Assembly: GCA_036365455.1 (NCBI GenBank)
Contig: JAWQUS010000004.1
Coordinates: 7,261,501 to 7,325,500, forward strand
Length of the DNA: 64,000 bases
Reading direction: 5' to 3'
Source of the DNA: Macrosoma leucophasiata
Lineage: Eukaryota > Arthropoda > Insecta > Lepidoptera > Hedylidae
Shown one piece after another: positions 34,784-46,083 of this stretch (positions are counted from its first letter, which is position 1; every line of letters starts with the position of its first letter). Under the pieces are notes generated by a model. The model was given only the letters and a program-made list of their open reading frames with translations. It was not told the origin of the DNA and did no database searches. The translations under genes were made by a program, and so were the position numbers.

Positions 34784-37355
34784 ATACTGTAATTAATTTG
34801 ATTCGGAAATTTACCTTCGCTTATTAATCAGACAATTCAATATTTATAGTTACAAAGTAACTGTTATTATTTACTTTAATCCGCATCAATATAATCTATC
34901 CAAAGCGTTCTGTAATCAACCGAAATTGTCTGCAGGCTACATAATAACAATGCTCGTTACACCACTTTAAATGGTAATCTATTCTCCAGAGCCACATTTG
35001 ACATCTAGTAAATCAGAGGCTGAAGTAAGTTTTACGATCGTATTTATCAAAAATATACACAGCCTACTTATGCGACGGTAGCTTGAGCTGTCATTGTATG
35101 CAAACGGGTCGAGGTGACGAGTTCGCTGTTGAAAAATAAACACACGGAACTGGGATCGTCGTGTATAATTGTATTGGTAATATCTGCAAAGGTTTTTATT
35201 GTCGTTTTAATATTGTGGATACATTTTAATGAGTTACACCTCTTTTAACACGCCCATTTCTTGTTTTTTCTTTAAGGAAGTACATTGGACGAGCTATTGT
35301 AGCTAAAAGCATTGTAGTACCTCTTTTTTGCGTATTATTATATTTCTAAGATAACACCTTAAAAAGGCATAACTACTTAAATTCCGACTTCTTTCTAATC
35401 TCAAACTTTTCAATCATCATTCCAATTTATTGGCATCCAGATAAATCCTGTGAGGTTTTCCTGATGTGGTATTATATTACATAAGAGAACTGCATTTTAA
35501 AATTAACTGAATAAATTGATAATAATAATAATACGCACATTTTATCAAAGTTTTACAAATCTTATCAGTAAGTATGACAATTGATAAATGTACAAATAGA
35601 TTATTTATTACATACGAAAATAGATTGTTGCAACAGAGTCGCCACTCATTTTTCACATCAAATACAAAGCTTAGTCACTTTTATATCGAAAACGAAACAT
35701 TTATACTTCAGCTGTACAAAATTACAGTTCCCTTCATAATATGATTTACCGAGTTTCAAAGCAAAAAACCCACCCCACATCCCAACGCAACATTGACAGA
35801 TGCGTCCAAGGATAGATGGGCGCGTCCACTGCTTGTGACAAACTCATCTGACCGCTTATTACCATTGCATATCTCAACTCCTCTTATTATTTCGTGCCAT
35901 TGAGCGTTGACTCAGAGCATGAATATGAAACGGTGCTCAATAGAGACGTTGTCATACATCTGCCGGCCTTTGACGGACAGTGGCAAGCTGACAGACGCAT
36001 TGATTATATTATCATTGTTTACGCCTACAGTAGGAAGTGTTGAAGGAGACACTTTTGTGATTAGAGCGACGATTTTAATATTTTGCCTTTTGTTCTGTTC
36101 AACGGCATTTCAATTATGCACACTTGAGAATCTCGGATAATGTAGCATCATGTTTGTTTATTTGAGTAGCTGTTTTATTATGTAATGCATAGCTAACATT
36201 TACATCGTTATGATGGAAACTACCAGCGTGTTGTGAGTAGACACAATGCTGCGTGCTGTTGTCTGGGTTGTTTGTCATATATCTGGATAAATGCCCTAAC
36301 AAGCTGAGGTCAACGCGTATGGGAATGTGGCTGATGTAGTAGTAGATTGTCTGTTTTATGCAGACAAGGAATGCGTAGGCTCTGTGCCATTTGAACAACA
36401 AGCAACAGCAACATTGAAGACAGTTTTTGTAAAATAAATACTAGAATTTTTTTTTGTTTGTGATAATGGAAAGTATTTTTAAAAAATCGTAAGTTACCCT
36501 ATAGCTATATATAATAATTGCTCAGAATATTGCATTCAATTATGCAGACTGTATATCTGCATATTTTTTCTCATCATAATTTTCCGTGATGCATACAGTT
36601 TTAGGTGTTTTTTACCTTGTATTATTATACTACGTACTAATAGATATGTATGAAGTTAAGTTAGTATGTTTTACTGGGTTCACTTTTACTTTTTTTGGTT
36701 GTAAGACGCTCAGTATTTAATCTACCTGTCGTTAAATGGTAAATGTTCAGCGACGCCTTGTACTGGTTACCGGTTAGGCATTCGCTTTCTGACTTGTTTA
36801 CCATAACGAGATCTAATCATAATTTCAGGCCTAGACGTCCAAAGAATTAGCTCTAATTTCGTGATCCATACATTATCTGTGAAAGTGTTCTATGTTCTAT
36901 CAAAAATATCTTATATTTTAAAAAACTTTCTCATAAGGCGCTTCACTTGATCTTACAACATAATATGTTCCTTGTCATTACCCAATTCACTCCGCTAATT
37001 ACTGTATGAAAAGCTCCGATAAAAGGTCATGACACGTCATTTCTCTCTACAATAAATAATTATTGTGTACCTGGCCTAAGGTGAAGTTAGTAGTAATTTA
37101 TGCGCAAAGCAAATCACGCATGATACACACGCACGACCGTATGTCATATCGTCCATAATATTCTATTACACACAGCCGTCATAAACATCATTGTCTTGAC
37201 TCTATTAGACATTATGCGGTTCCAAATGAACATGCGCAAGCGCATCGTGGATTTCAACACTATTCTATAGGCTCCTTTCTGGTTTACCTTTGCTATTATA
37301 TATTTTTATGACAACTTTTTTTTTTTTTAATTACCTACGTATAATCGGAGAATTG
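34784..37355. other. Repeat-poor intron stretch
   Basis: AT-rich. No element is recognised except a faint SINE-A trace at about 36725-36790 (gttaaatggtaaatgttcag). No supported ORF. Confidence 0.55.
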
Positions 37356-37642
37356 ACTGGTGTTAGATCTCCAGTGAAGGTTCAAGGACGTAGGCATCTC
37401 CGTTGCCGTTGATCATGTGGCAATGAGTATACCAACTTTGCTGTAATTCCGATGCAGGGTAATCTAAATTGAAATATTTCTTGTTTATTAAAGTTTGGAT
37501 ATTTTTCAGTTCTCTAACAAGTATTCGGCATTTATCAAACCGGTTATAATGATTAGATTCACCTATCCGCTATGTGTTCACAAACTGCAGACCTCCCTTT
37601 TCTTCAGTTTTTTGTCATCAGCAATGTGCTCTTTAATAATCC

Positions 37643-37824
37643 CTACTTAATATTTTAACTGCGAAAGTGACTCTGTCTGTTACCTTTTCACATCCAAACG
37701 ACTGAACCGATTTGAATGAAATTTGGAACAGAGATAGAGTTGACTTTGAGAAAGAACATAGGCTACTTAGTTATTTATAAAACGACATCCACGCGGGCTA
37801 GCGTGAAATCACGTGAACAGCTAG
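37643..37824 (+). mobile_element. Helitron-like element with 'cgactgaaccgatttgaatg' core
   Basis: 'ctgcgaaagtgactctgtct', 'gaaatttggaacagagatag', ending 'cacgtgaacagctag' before T. This sequence pattern is common in lepidopteran introns. Confidence 0.55.
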
Positions 37825-38359
37825 TGTAAAATAAATGTATTTCAATAATTCCCTTCAAACTCTAGGGGAGTTTTCGATAGCATGAAGCTCTAAATGTTGA
37901 TATTTATTGCAAAATGTTGCTACTCATTGTTTCTAAAAACAAAGCCAACAAATATCGCTTTAGGAAACATTTCTATCTAAATCAACATGGCCTCAAAAAC
38001 AAAATAATGTCATTTATAATTCACGTAAACAAGTCAAACTCCATTTAAATTGGTATTTTGTACAATCAATGAGCTTTTTTGGTCTTATTAATAGAGACAT
38101 TATGGCTGTTATAGACTTCGGTTTGGTGTGGTAAGATTTATTAGATCAATTTCCATGTTAGCGGTAAAGGGCAGTGCAGCATTTGAATCCGATACATATT
38201 TCATAGGGACAAGTCTAATTGCTTGAACCTATAATGTCGTATTACCTACAGTAATGTGGCAAATACTTTGAATTAATGGTCGCAAGGCTTATAGAATAAG
38301 ATAGACACGATATTGCCTAAATTCATTTAATTAATTGCAACTAAGCAGGGATTGCAATC

Positions 38360-38432
38360 CGGTTTAGCCGGATCCGGAATCCGGCGGATCCGACCGGTTT
38401 CATGTAAATTCAACCGGATCCGACCGGATTGA
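38360..38432. repeat. CCGGATCCG palindromic cluster
   Basis: 'gccggatccggaatccggcg' and 'gatccgaccggtttcatg', then 'caaccggatccgaccgga': repeated, partly self-complementary ATCCGG/CCGGAT units. Confidence 0.7.
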
Positions 38433-38595
38433 AAATGGAACTGAGTCATTATCTTTGTTGTTAGCATTAATTGGTCATCAATGGATATTGTTCTTTGATC
38501 CGAAATCAGTTAAATCAAAACCAGGAAAGAGAAATTCGACTCTCGGATATGGACTTCGGTAGCAATGTAGTCAATGTACTGCAAATTGCCTCAAA

Positions 38596-38706
38596 ATGAG
38601 TCTAAGGGTGAGATACCTTGGACCTGTCAAAACTCATATTTTAATGACAGTTCTAAGCATACTTTGGTGAAAGTAAAGTCGAAGTGCGGTTTGTGAATCT
38701 CACCCT
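38596..38706. mobile_element. MITE M1 copy, internally deleted
   Basis: 'gggtgagat' at the left and 'gtgcggtttgtgaatctcac' at the right, flanked by TAA / TGA. The inner 'acagttctaagcatacttt' is conserved. Confidence 0.75.
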
Positions 38707-38758
38707 GAGTCTGAGTTACAGAACGCCTGCAGGACGCGGTAGCATAGCTAACCTTTTA

Positions 38759-39054
38759 CTGTTTTTATGTAAGGAAGGTGGCAGACAAGCGTTCAGCTCA
38801 CATTGATGTTAAGTGATGACTGCAGCCTTTAAACATCCACTTAAAAACCAGAGGTCAAATCATTTTGCTCACCGATCCGTTGCCACCCCTGAGACCTAAG
38901 ATGTCGTGTCTCTGGGATAGTTATTACGGGACTATACATTACCATCTAACTGGAATACGATAGTGCCGAGCACTATCATTTATCGCCAGATAGGTTAGGT
39001 AATGCGGTGGTGCCTACGTCTTCGAGCTCCTACACTTGGAACTCTACCACCAGT
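38759..39054 (-). mobile_element. SINE-A copy, minus strand
   Basis: 'ggtggcagacaagcgttcag', 'acgggactatacattaccat', 'atgcggtggtgcctacgtct', ending 'actctaccaccagt'. Belongs to the 'gagacctaag' subtype. Confidence 0.85.
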
Positions 39055-39826
39055 ACTTTACACAAAGTCAATTATTTACTAATTAGTTTGTATTTATACT
39101 AAATTACATCTTATCATGACATCTGTATTGCTTAATTATAAGTATCATAGCATTATTATATTTACGCAAGCCATTATTTATCTAATCTTGACCCCGTCGA
39201 GTAAAATATTTTTATTTTAGAATGTCTAATAAGTGTTAGACACTTACATTATTGGCTACCGAAACTACAATATACAATTTGAGAGTCCTACCTCATTCTT
39301 ACAACCAATTCTAATGTGCTCGCAAATTTTGAACCTCAATACCTTAGAATAAGAATTTTAACAATATCTTTTTTTATTTGTTTATTAATGGTAAGTTGGT
39401 GATGTATTTGCTTTTGTCTCAACTGCTAGTCAAGAGTTTCTTATAATCGAGGTCATGGGTCAAATTCGTAATTCTGTTTGTTTTGTCACATTTTAAAATC
39501 ATTCAAAGGACATACACCTGGCTAATCGTTTAAATCTAAACATCTTCTCCACGAATAATGAAGTTGAAGTGTCTGTTTTTAAGTTTAAAATAATAACTTT
39601 GGATCAAATGCGTATGATGGAACATATGGTTACCTTTAACTAATATCTATAGGTCATAATTCCAGCTGAATGACGTCTACTGCTGAACAAACCCTTTTTT
39701 TTTCGTTTTGTTTCGGAGAATTTTTGGACGAGTTTTTTATAAAGAGTAATTGAGCCAATGTACAGGACACTGTTTCCAATCGAGAAATATTGGCACCTAT
39801 TACTATTTGCTGGCAAGCTTTCTTTT

Positions 39827-40078
39827 ACTGGTGGTAGAACTCCAGTGACAGGGCTCGCGGGCGTAGGCACCACCGCATTGCCTAATATACTTGCCGCTAA
39901 ATGGTAGTGTTCAGCACTATCGTGTTTCAGAGGTTTCACAGAGGCATAACACCTTAGGCTTCAGGTAACGCATCTGCATTTTGACCTTCGTCTTTGTGTG
40001 GGTGTCTATAGGCTGCAGTCATCACTTAACATCAATGTGAACTGCATGCTTGTTTGCCACTTCCATTACATAAAAAAG
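39827..40078 (+). mobile_element. SINE-A copy with internal deletion
   Basis: 'actggtggtagaactccagt', 'gtgttcagcactatcgtgtt', then 'tcacagaggcataacacctt' directly. About 35 bases are missing. Ends tacataaaaaa. Confidence 0.85.
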
Positions 40079-40173
40079 TACTTTTAATTTTAGGGCTAAC
40101 ATTTCGTGCGTTAAAGTTGCTCATTCTACTTATCCCTATACGTCCCTACGCCTTTTGTAGGGACGTATAGCGA

Positions 40174-40533
40174 AGCGCGCATGGCCCAGCGGCTGGTGTA
40201 GATCGTAAGCGATCTGCTCGGTTAAGCACTACGGGCGCGGTCGGGTAGTGTGATGGGTGACCGCTAGTGGCAAATTAAATGCGCGTTTCCGTGCTTCGGA
40301 GGGCACGTTAAGCCGTCGGTCCCGGTTGCTATCGATAGATAGCAGTCGTTAAACCTTGTCGGAGGCCTTATGGGCGGTTTGAAAACATCCGACAGCGGGT
40401 TGGCCACTAACCCACCCACCTCCACCAATCCGCATTGGAGCAGCGTGGTGAAGTAAGCTCCAGGCCTCCCCCAAAAAGGGGAGAGACTCGTGCCCAGCAG
40501 TGGGACGTATAATGGGTTGCCATTATTATTATA
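40174..40533 (+). mobile_element. 5S rRNA-derived SINE (SINE-5S), full length with target duplication
   Basis: 360 bases flanked by TATAGCGA at 40166-40173 and 40534-40541. The head (to about 40270) follows 5S rRNA: 'ctcggttaagc' and, after exactly the 24-base spacing of 5S, 'gatgggtgaccgc'. These are the A-box and C-box parts of the 5S internal promoter. The body has 'gtgcttcggagggcacgtta' and 'aaaccttgtcggaggcctta'. The tail has 'cactg..ggcac' type sequence (reverse ctgctgggcacgagtctc) and a short (ATT)n end. Transcription by RNA polymerase III is inferred. Confidence 0.8.
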
Positions 40534-40541
40534 TATAGCGA

Positions 40542-40730
40542 TAAAGTAGGTTGAGCAAGCAACATAGGGCATAATCCACGCCCCCAACGCTTCGGGGGCA
40601 GATAGGCCCGGGGTACGAGGATTCGCCTCAATCCCCGAACCATCCTCCCCCTCCTTTGCGTTCGCGCGGAGGGAGGGATGATGAAGATTAGTAATAGGGC
40701 ATAACGACACACTGGCAAAGTAGAAAAATT
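40542..40730. other. GC-rich unassigned insert
   Basis: 'cgcccccaacgcttcggggg' and 'gcccggggtacgaggattcg' form a GC-rich patch with small hairpins between two 'tagggcataa' motifs (40566 and 40696). I do not recognise it. Confidence 0.4.
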
Positions 40731-40786
40731 TTTGGCTGACTGGACTAATGAAAAAAAAAAATGTTTCATTAGTCCAGTCAGCCAAA
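40731..40786. repeat. Perfect 23-bp hairpin
   Basis: 'tttggctgactggactaatg' plus aaa pairs completely with its complement at 40764-40786 around an A-rich 10-base loop. It lies directly before a family Z copy. Confidence 0.9.
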
Positions 40787-40975
40787 ACATGGCGATAAAA
40801 CCATTCCAATAGGATGGCAGTAAATGTAATAACGTGGTATGAGCAACAACGTCTCGCGTTAAAACTAACGGCACTATTATCGCCAACTCGCTTGCTATAT
40901 CGTGGTGATTATAGCGTATCTTTCTTGTGGGGAAGATTTTGTACAACAGTGGAGCCCTTTGGGTTGAAATGATTG
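40787..40975 (+). mobile_element. Family Z repeat copy
   Basis: 'atggcgataaaaccattcca', 'atgtaataacgtggtatgag', 'gattatagcgtatctttctt' and 'gtacaacagtgga' follow the copy at 2300-2480. Confidence 0.5.
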
Positions 40976-41277
40976 TATAAAACGAATTCCCGTATCGAAT
41001 GAAACTTAATGGTCCCCCTACGTATTACGAAAATCTATACAATCTATATTATTATACTTCTCAATATCGCAACTAAGTGAAACTTGAACATTCGATTAAA
41101 AATAATGATAATGATAATTAAAGTGAACTTGACACGGCACCAAAATATCTGATGGGGTCATCGCATCGATCAATCATGGAGGACCTTGAACGTTGTTCCG
41201 TTTCGAGCCTGTTTGTTTTAGGTTCCGACATAGTATCTCTAATTAAAGATATAGTTTTTTCTTTAATTACTGTTTAC

Positions 41278-41537
41278 ATTTTTTTTATGTAACCGAGGTG
41301 GCAAAATCCAATGGTAACAAGCATGCAGCTCACATTGATGTTAAGTGATGACTGCAGCCTATACTCTACATGAAAACCAGAGGTCAAAATGTCTGTGACC
41401 TAAGGTGTCATGGCTCTGTGATAGTTATTACGGGACCATCCAACCGGAACACGATAGTGCTGAACACTGCCATTTAGCGGCAGATAATGCGGTGCCTACG
41501 CCCTCGAGCTCCTACACTTGGAACTCTATCAAAAGTA
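41278..41537 (-). mobile_element. SINE-A copy, minus strand
   Basis: 'acaagcatgcagctcacatt', 'ccggaacacgatagtgctga' and 'gagctcctacacttggaact', with internal deletions. Confidence 0.8.
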
Positions 41538-41549
41538 AAAAACATTAAA

Positions 41550-41651
41550 AATGCAGATGCGTTGCCAGCTTACCATCCTCGAGGACTAAGTCATTTTGCC
41601 TCTGTGCTAGCTATTACCGGGCCATATATTACCATCTAACTGGAACAAGTT
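41550..41651 (-). mobile_element. SINE-A internal fragment, minus strand
   Basis: 'aaaatgcagatgcgttgcca', 'cctctgtgctagctattacc' and 'attaccatctaactggaaca'. Lies between two larger copies. Confidence 0.65.
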
Positions 41652-41784
41652 TGGTAATTCTAAACAGTATGGTTTTAACAAATGTTTAGCGCGCGTTGAT
41701 GTCTTTTGAAGATTTCGTAGCACGTAGCCTATACGAAATAGGACTTTACAAAAGACAAATTCTACCTGGCTCATTACAATTTTT

Positions 41785-42058
41785 TTTAATGTCTTGTCAA
41801 GTGACAAACAAGCTTACAGTTCACATTGATGGTAAGTAATACGGTAGCACATAAATACCTACATGAAACCAGAGATTTCAATGCCCATACGTTGCCACTG
41901 CTGAGGCCTAATATATTGCGCCTCTGTGCCGAAAATTACTGAACCGTACATTACCCCCTGGCACACAATATTGCTTAACACTACCATTTAGCGGCAAGTA
42001 GATTAGGTAATGCGGTGGTGCCTTCGCCCGCGAGTTTGCAACTGGTGTTCTATACAGT
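41785..42058 (-). mobile_element. SINE-A copy, minus strand
   Basis: 'caagtgacaaacaagcttac', 'cctctgtgccgaaaattact', 'actaccatttagcggcaagt', 'aatgcggtggtgccttcgcc'. Decayed at both ends. Confidence 0.8.
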
Positions 42059-42092
42059 TAATTATAATATAATCTTTCCTTTTATATGTTTT

Positions 42093-42243
42093 TGACGTGA
42101 CAACGTCTTAAATTAGGTTGCGGCTCGGAGTCACTCATGAAAAAGTGTAACGCCCGGTAACGTAACGATGAGTCACCGAACGAGAGAGAGGCCTGCCGGA
42201 CCGGCGAATGCCTTTCTACCGAGAAAAAGACGTTGTCACGTAA
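42093..42243. mobile_element. TIR element with 'acgtgacaacgtctt' ends
   Basis: Left 'gacgtgacaacgtctt' is inverted at the right as 'aagacgttgtcacgt'. The interior is GC-rich (cggctcggagtcactcatga). About 150 bases, non-coding. Confidence 0.6.
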
Positions 42244-42782
42244 AATCTTCGCCCGTAAAACCGACTTTACAGGCAACCAGTTTTTTATTGAAATCTTCTC
42301 TTCTAATGTTTATCAAAATCGACACGTCCCTACATACAATGACTCCCGGAACTCGACCGGCAGGTGCACTGGCTCTTGTCGGATTGCTGGTTATTTATTA
42401 CACACTTTTTTGCACGCCGGCGCCTTACAAATCGATTCACTTAGCTTCTAAACTCACTGATAAAAACTCTTAAACTTTTTTTATTGTTTTTCTTAAAACA
42501 CGATTATATTTTTTGCAACCATCCACCTATATCCATTCATCTTATAAAGTTAAGCAATGTTAAATTTGGCTGCAATTAATAATATGTTATTATGTTACTG
42601 CCTTGTATTGAAATCTTTGTTTCAATCTGTTGTATACATGTCTAGGTATTAAATGGTTTAATAATTTTATTAACATGACCTCCTTAATAGAGGCTCTTAT
42701 TTTTCAGTATGTATACCTAAATTGTAATGATATAGTTATGAAATAGGTAAGTATTATTTATCACTTTATATTATATACAACT

Positions 42783-43090
42783 AACTGTGCCCGCGACTCC
42801 GTCCGTGTGATAATTTATGATTATTCAGTACTACCCGGACAAAGTCGAGGGCGCAGCTTGTAAAAAAGTAGCCTAAGTTACTCCTTATTACATCAGCTAT
42901 CTGGCAGTGAAAGTCCCGTCAAAATCGGTCAAGCCGTTCCCAAGATTAACCGGAACAAACAGACAGACTAACAGACAAAATTGTAAAAAATATTGTTTTG
43001 GTATATGTACCGTGTATAGACACGTATGCATTTAGTAAAAAGCGGTTATTTTAATATTACAAACAGACACTCCAATTTTATTTATTTGTA
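42783..43090 (-). mobile_element. Helitron-like element, second copy of 18357 family
   Basis: 'ctgtgcccgcgactccgtcc', 'gtagcctaagttactcctta', 'gtcccgtcaaaatcggtcaa', 'acaaacagacactccaattt' match 18357-18690 in order. Confidence 0.6.
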
Positions 43091-43182
43091 TAGATTTTAC
43101 TCAATTGTCTTGCATAGTGTACGGTAATAGAGGGGGCGTTTAACATGTGTATTAATATATATTGTATTAACGTATGTCGAGT

Positions 43183-43345
43183 ACTGTCTGATGGTGGGGT
43201 CAAAAGTGTTAGGAATCGGTGTGCTTGAATGAAGTGAATGATGAATGTAGATGAGGCACGGGAAGTGTGTCAGGATTGGGACGTCTGGTGCTCCACACTC
43301 TCTGCCTACCCCGTTAGGGACCTGACGTGAAGATACATACATAAT
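43183..43345 (-). mobile_element. Dispersed repeat R, minus strand, ends 28 bp before exon 3
   Basis: 'gatgaggcacgggaagtgtg', 'ctctctgcctaccccgttag' and 'gacgtgaagatacatacata' are the reverse of 8103-8220. Confidence 0.7.
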
Positions 43346-43373
43346 AAACTAAAATATGTAATTATTTGTCCAG

Positions 43374-43480
43374 TAGTGAGTGGCATCTGGGCTGGGAGCG
43401 GAGTGCACTACACGGGGTGAGCTGGTACCACCTCCTACATCCTGACTGCTGCAAGGAGGCTCAAACTAAACACCGATTGA
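43374..43480 (+). CDS. dys: bHLH-PAS factor (dysfusion-like), internal exon: PAS-B core
   Basis: Exon of 107 bases too short for ordinary ORF listing. It completes an Asn codon from the previous exon, then reads SEWHLGWERSALHGVSWYHL and LHPDCCKEAQTKHRL, and leaves one base (A) before GTAAGA. 'SWYxLLHP..KEAQTKHRL' is the hallmark PAS-B helix and loop of class I bHLH-PAS proteins, and its frame links both neighbouring exons. The acceptor is CAGTAG: two AGs three bases apart, so splicing at the second would drop the single Ser codon while keeping frame (see findings). The polypyrimidine tract (attatttgtc) is weak. A dispersed repeat ends about 28 bases upstream. Confidence in the exon is high; which of the two AGs is used is uncertain. 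Confidence 0.88.
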
Positions 43481-43571
43481 GTAAGATTTGAATTCTCTAG
43501 TATTTTGTAACGTCTTTACTTGGACTCTCAAAGTGCGAGATTAGAGTTTTATTTTATGTCAAAGGATTCAC

Positions 43572-43665
43572 AGACAAGCATATGGGCCACCTGATGGAAA
43601 GTAGTCACCGTCGCCTATGAACATTTGCAACACCAGGGGAGTCGCCAACGCGCTACCAGTCCTGA
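43572..43665 (-). mobile_element. Other SINE/LINE tail fragment
   Basis: 'agcatatgggccacctgatg' and 'gaaagtagtcaccgtcgcct', then 'acaccaggggagtcgcc'. This differs from SINE-A but has the same 3' logic (…cttaccatcaggtggcccat in reverse). Confidence 0.5.
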
Positions 43666-43694
43666 AAGACTCTTTTGACGCCATTTTTGTTTTG

Positions 43695-44009
43695 TTTAAA
43701 CGTAACTTCACGCCTGTAATCCCCGAAGGGGTAGGCAGAGGTAAATGCATGCATTCAAGCATACATGCAAACACCCACGATTCGCCAGTTACGTTTTGGC
43801 CCATGTAACAGGTGGCGAGCCTGATGACATCTCCGGGCACATTACCAAACTTTGAGGTACTGGGAAATTTCCAGAAAATGGAAAAATCCCAATAGAACCA
43901 GAGGTAAAGGACTTTACACCATTATCTCTGATAACCCCCTACCCGGGAATCGAACCCAGGACCTCAGAGTAATAGTAGTGGCCTGCTACCACTAGGCTAC
44001 CGAGGCAGT
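43695..44009 (-). mobile_element. SINE-T, minus strand, full length
   Basis: Head on the minus strand: 'ggtagcctagtggtagcagg' (A box) and 'cctgggttcgattcccgggt' (B box). The tail on the plus strand reads 'acttcacgcctgtaatcccc'. Almost identical over its length to the copy at 63465. Confidence 0.9.
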
Positions 44010-44236
44010 CAGTTGTTTTGTTTAGTTCGTAAAATCTGTATTTCCCATTTTATCATAATTGCCATTGACGTCTTTTAGGTTTTACTGTAATCGCTAGGTA
44101 AATTTGAAGCCAATTATGAAATTCAATGTTCGTCTTTTTTCTTAAATAATTTCTAAAACGTTTATGTATTATATAAAAAAAATATCTTTGAGATCCTGAT
44201 AATAAAGCGTTTCTTACGACATCACAATTATTTTTT

Positions 44237-44519
44237 ATTGGTAGTAGAGCTCCAGTGACGGAGCTCGCGGGCGTAGGCACCACCGCATTACCTAATATAC
44301 TTTCCGCTAAATGGTAGTGTTCAGCACTATCGTGTTCTGGTCAGGTGGTAATGTACGGCCCTGTAATTTCCGGCACAGAGATATAACACCTTAGGCCTCA
44401 GGAGTGGTAACGCATCTGCATTTTGATCTTGGTCTTTGTGTGGGTGTCTTAGGCTGCGGTCATCATTTAACATCAATGTGAACTGCGTGCTTGTTTGCCA
44501 CTACCATTACATAAAAAAA
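44237..44519 (+). mobile_element. SINE-A copy, near full length
   Basis: 'attggtagtagagctccagt', 'gacggagctcgcgggcgtag', 'gtgttctggtcaggtggtaa', ending attacataaaaaaa. Confidence 0.9.
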
Positions 44520-45087
44520 TAGCAGTAGAGCGTAAGAGTAAATAACGCAGTGTACTCTATCCTTTAAGCTCAACCATCAGAATTCTACCACAAGTTAAAA
44601 TACAACACATGTAAAAATATTGCAATACATTTTTACAGTTACTCAAAGTCTAAGCGCTCAAACCAATGAAGCAACCTTAAAAAATGGTGTTACACGAAAG
44701 AACAAAATACTTTAAAGTAGTTTTAACACTTCAGCCCGACAGATATCGAATTTAAACAGTTACTTGCCAATAAATGTGCATTCCCACGTTCTTCTATTAT
44801 TTAACATTTGAATATTGTGTGCAAATGGTCGGTAGAAATGTTAAATGCTTCGAAATATAGCTCTCAGCTATATCGGTTACATCTGGATATTACGAAAGCT
44901 TTATTAGGGTATTATATGTTTCGTTTCTTTTGTTTGCTAAAAAGTTCAAAGAGTTATTCAAGTTAAGCATTTTAATAGATATACATAGAGATACTTATTT
45001 TTTACATTTTTAATCATTTAATGAAAGTGCCAAGTGACTATGTAGTAGACATTGGTAGTAAGTTGTATAATACGACCAATAAATATG

Positions 45088-45385
45088 GATATAATAATGG
45101 CAACCCATTATACGTCCCACTGCTGGGCACGAGTCTCTTTCCTTTTTGGGGGGAGGCCTGAAGCTTACTTCACCACGCTGCTCCAATGCGGATTGGTGGC
45201 GATAGGGGTTAGTGACCAACCCGCTGTCGGATATTTTCAAACCGCCCATAAGGCCTCCGACAAGGTTTAACGACTGTTATCTATCGATAGCAACCGGAAC
45301 CGACGGCTTAACGTGCCCTCCGAAGCACGGAAACGCGCATTTTAATTTGCCACTAGCGGTCACCCATCACACACCCGAAAAATAT
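45088..45385 (-). mobile_element. SINE-5S, minus strand, 5'-truncated
   Basis: 'cccattatacgtcccactgc', 'tgctccaatgcggattggtg', 'ggcctccgacaaggtttaac' and 'gcggtcacccatcacaca'. It keeps the C-box complement but lacks the upstream 5S head. Confidence 0.75.
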
Positions 45386-45404
45386 AAAAAAATATATTTA
45401 GAAA

Positions 45405-45545
45405 CACAAAAGATCTCAATGCAGATGCATAGTTTGCTCCCGAGTCTTTTGATGTTTTTACCTCTGTACCAGACATTACAGAGCCGTATAATTATAATGA
45501 ACCGTAACTGGAATGCGATAGTGCTGAATACTACCATTTCATTTT
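45405..45545 (-). mobile_element. SINE-A fragment, minus strand
   Basis: 'agatctcaatgcagatgcat', 'gcgatagtgctgaatactac', 'catttcattttt'. Strongly diverged. Confidence 0.5.
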
Positions 45546-46083
45546 TAAATAAAAAAAACATTAGGCCTCTAGTTTACAGTATAACTACTTATAATAACGT
45601 CAATCAGCCCATTTACTTTGAATTGTTTAGAGTATTATAAAAAACATAAATTAGTTTCCTAAACGCAAGTTAAACTGATGATTAACGTCTTTCGAAACGC
45701 CGTAGAAAGCGAAGTTATGATACTTAACCATAAATAGGAACTGTCATAAATGGTATATGTCATCTTTGATAACCTATGTCGACGTGGAGGTTTCCGAATT
45801 AGATCTACCCACGGTCACACGTCCAAGAGAAAGTGTTGATGTCACACGCTCGACAGACGTGAGCGATTATATCGGAATCAAAAGTATAGAACTGTAGACC
45901 TACCTTTAGTGATGTCAATACATTGCTCCAACTTTATTCATTGTTTTTCTCGGGCTTTAAAAATTATTTGAAGCCTACATATCGATTTTTATTTCCTAAA
46001 TTAAGTAATGTATCAAACACGTATTCAAAAATGGATAGTAAGTGCAGCATATTGACAAGTGTATTAAACCAAGGGTATCATGG

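Larger units (their letters stand above)
33670..43373 (+). other. Intron of the dysfusion-like gene (9.7 kb)
   Basis: Bounded by GTAAGT and CAG. 33670-34140 and 34790-37350 appear to be plain AT-rich intron; 39060-39820 and 42250-42780 likewise show nothing I recognise. The remainder is retroposons and MITEs listed separately. Confidence 0.85.

Noticed and set aside
40200..40270. Possible 5S rRNA gene
   Set aside because: Only the internal-promoter part matches, the 3' third of 5S is replaced by SINE body, and the copy has a target duplication and tail.
40264..40946. Two overlapping minus-strand ORFs of about 180 codons
   Set aside because: They run antisense through the 5S-derived SINE, the GC-rich insert, the hairpin and family Z, so they are chance frames across several repeats.
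43940..43990. tRNA-like sequence with B box (also at 31000, 33400, 56440 and 63720)
   Set aside because: Heads of tRNA-derived SINEs; acceptor and anticodon stems do not close, so no tRNA gene is called.
45212..45640. 142-codon plus-strand ORF
   Set aside because: The first part is SINE-5S antisense sequence, the rest AT-rich DNA and a SINE-A fragment.
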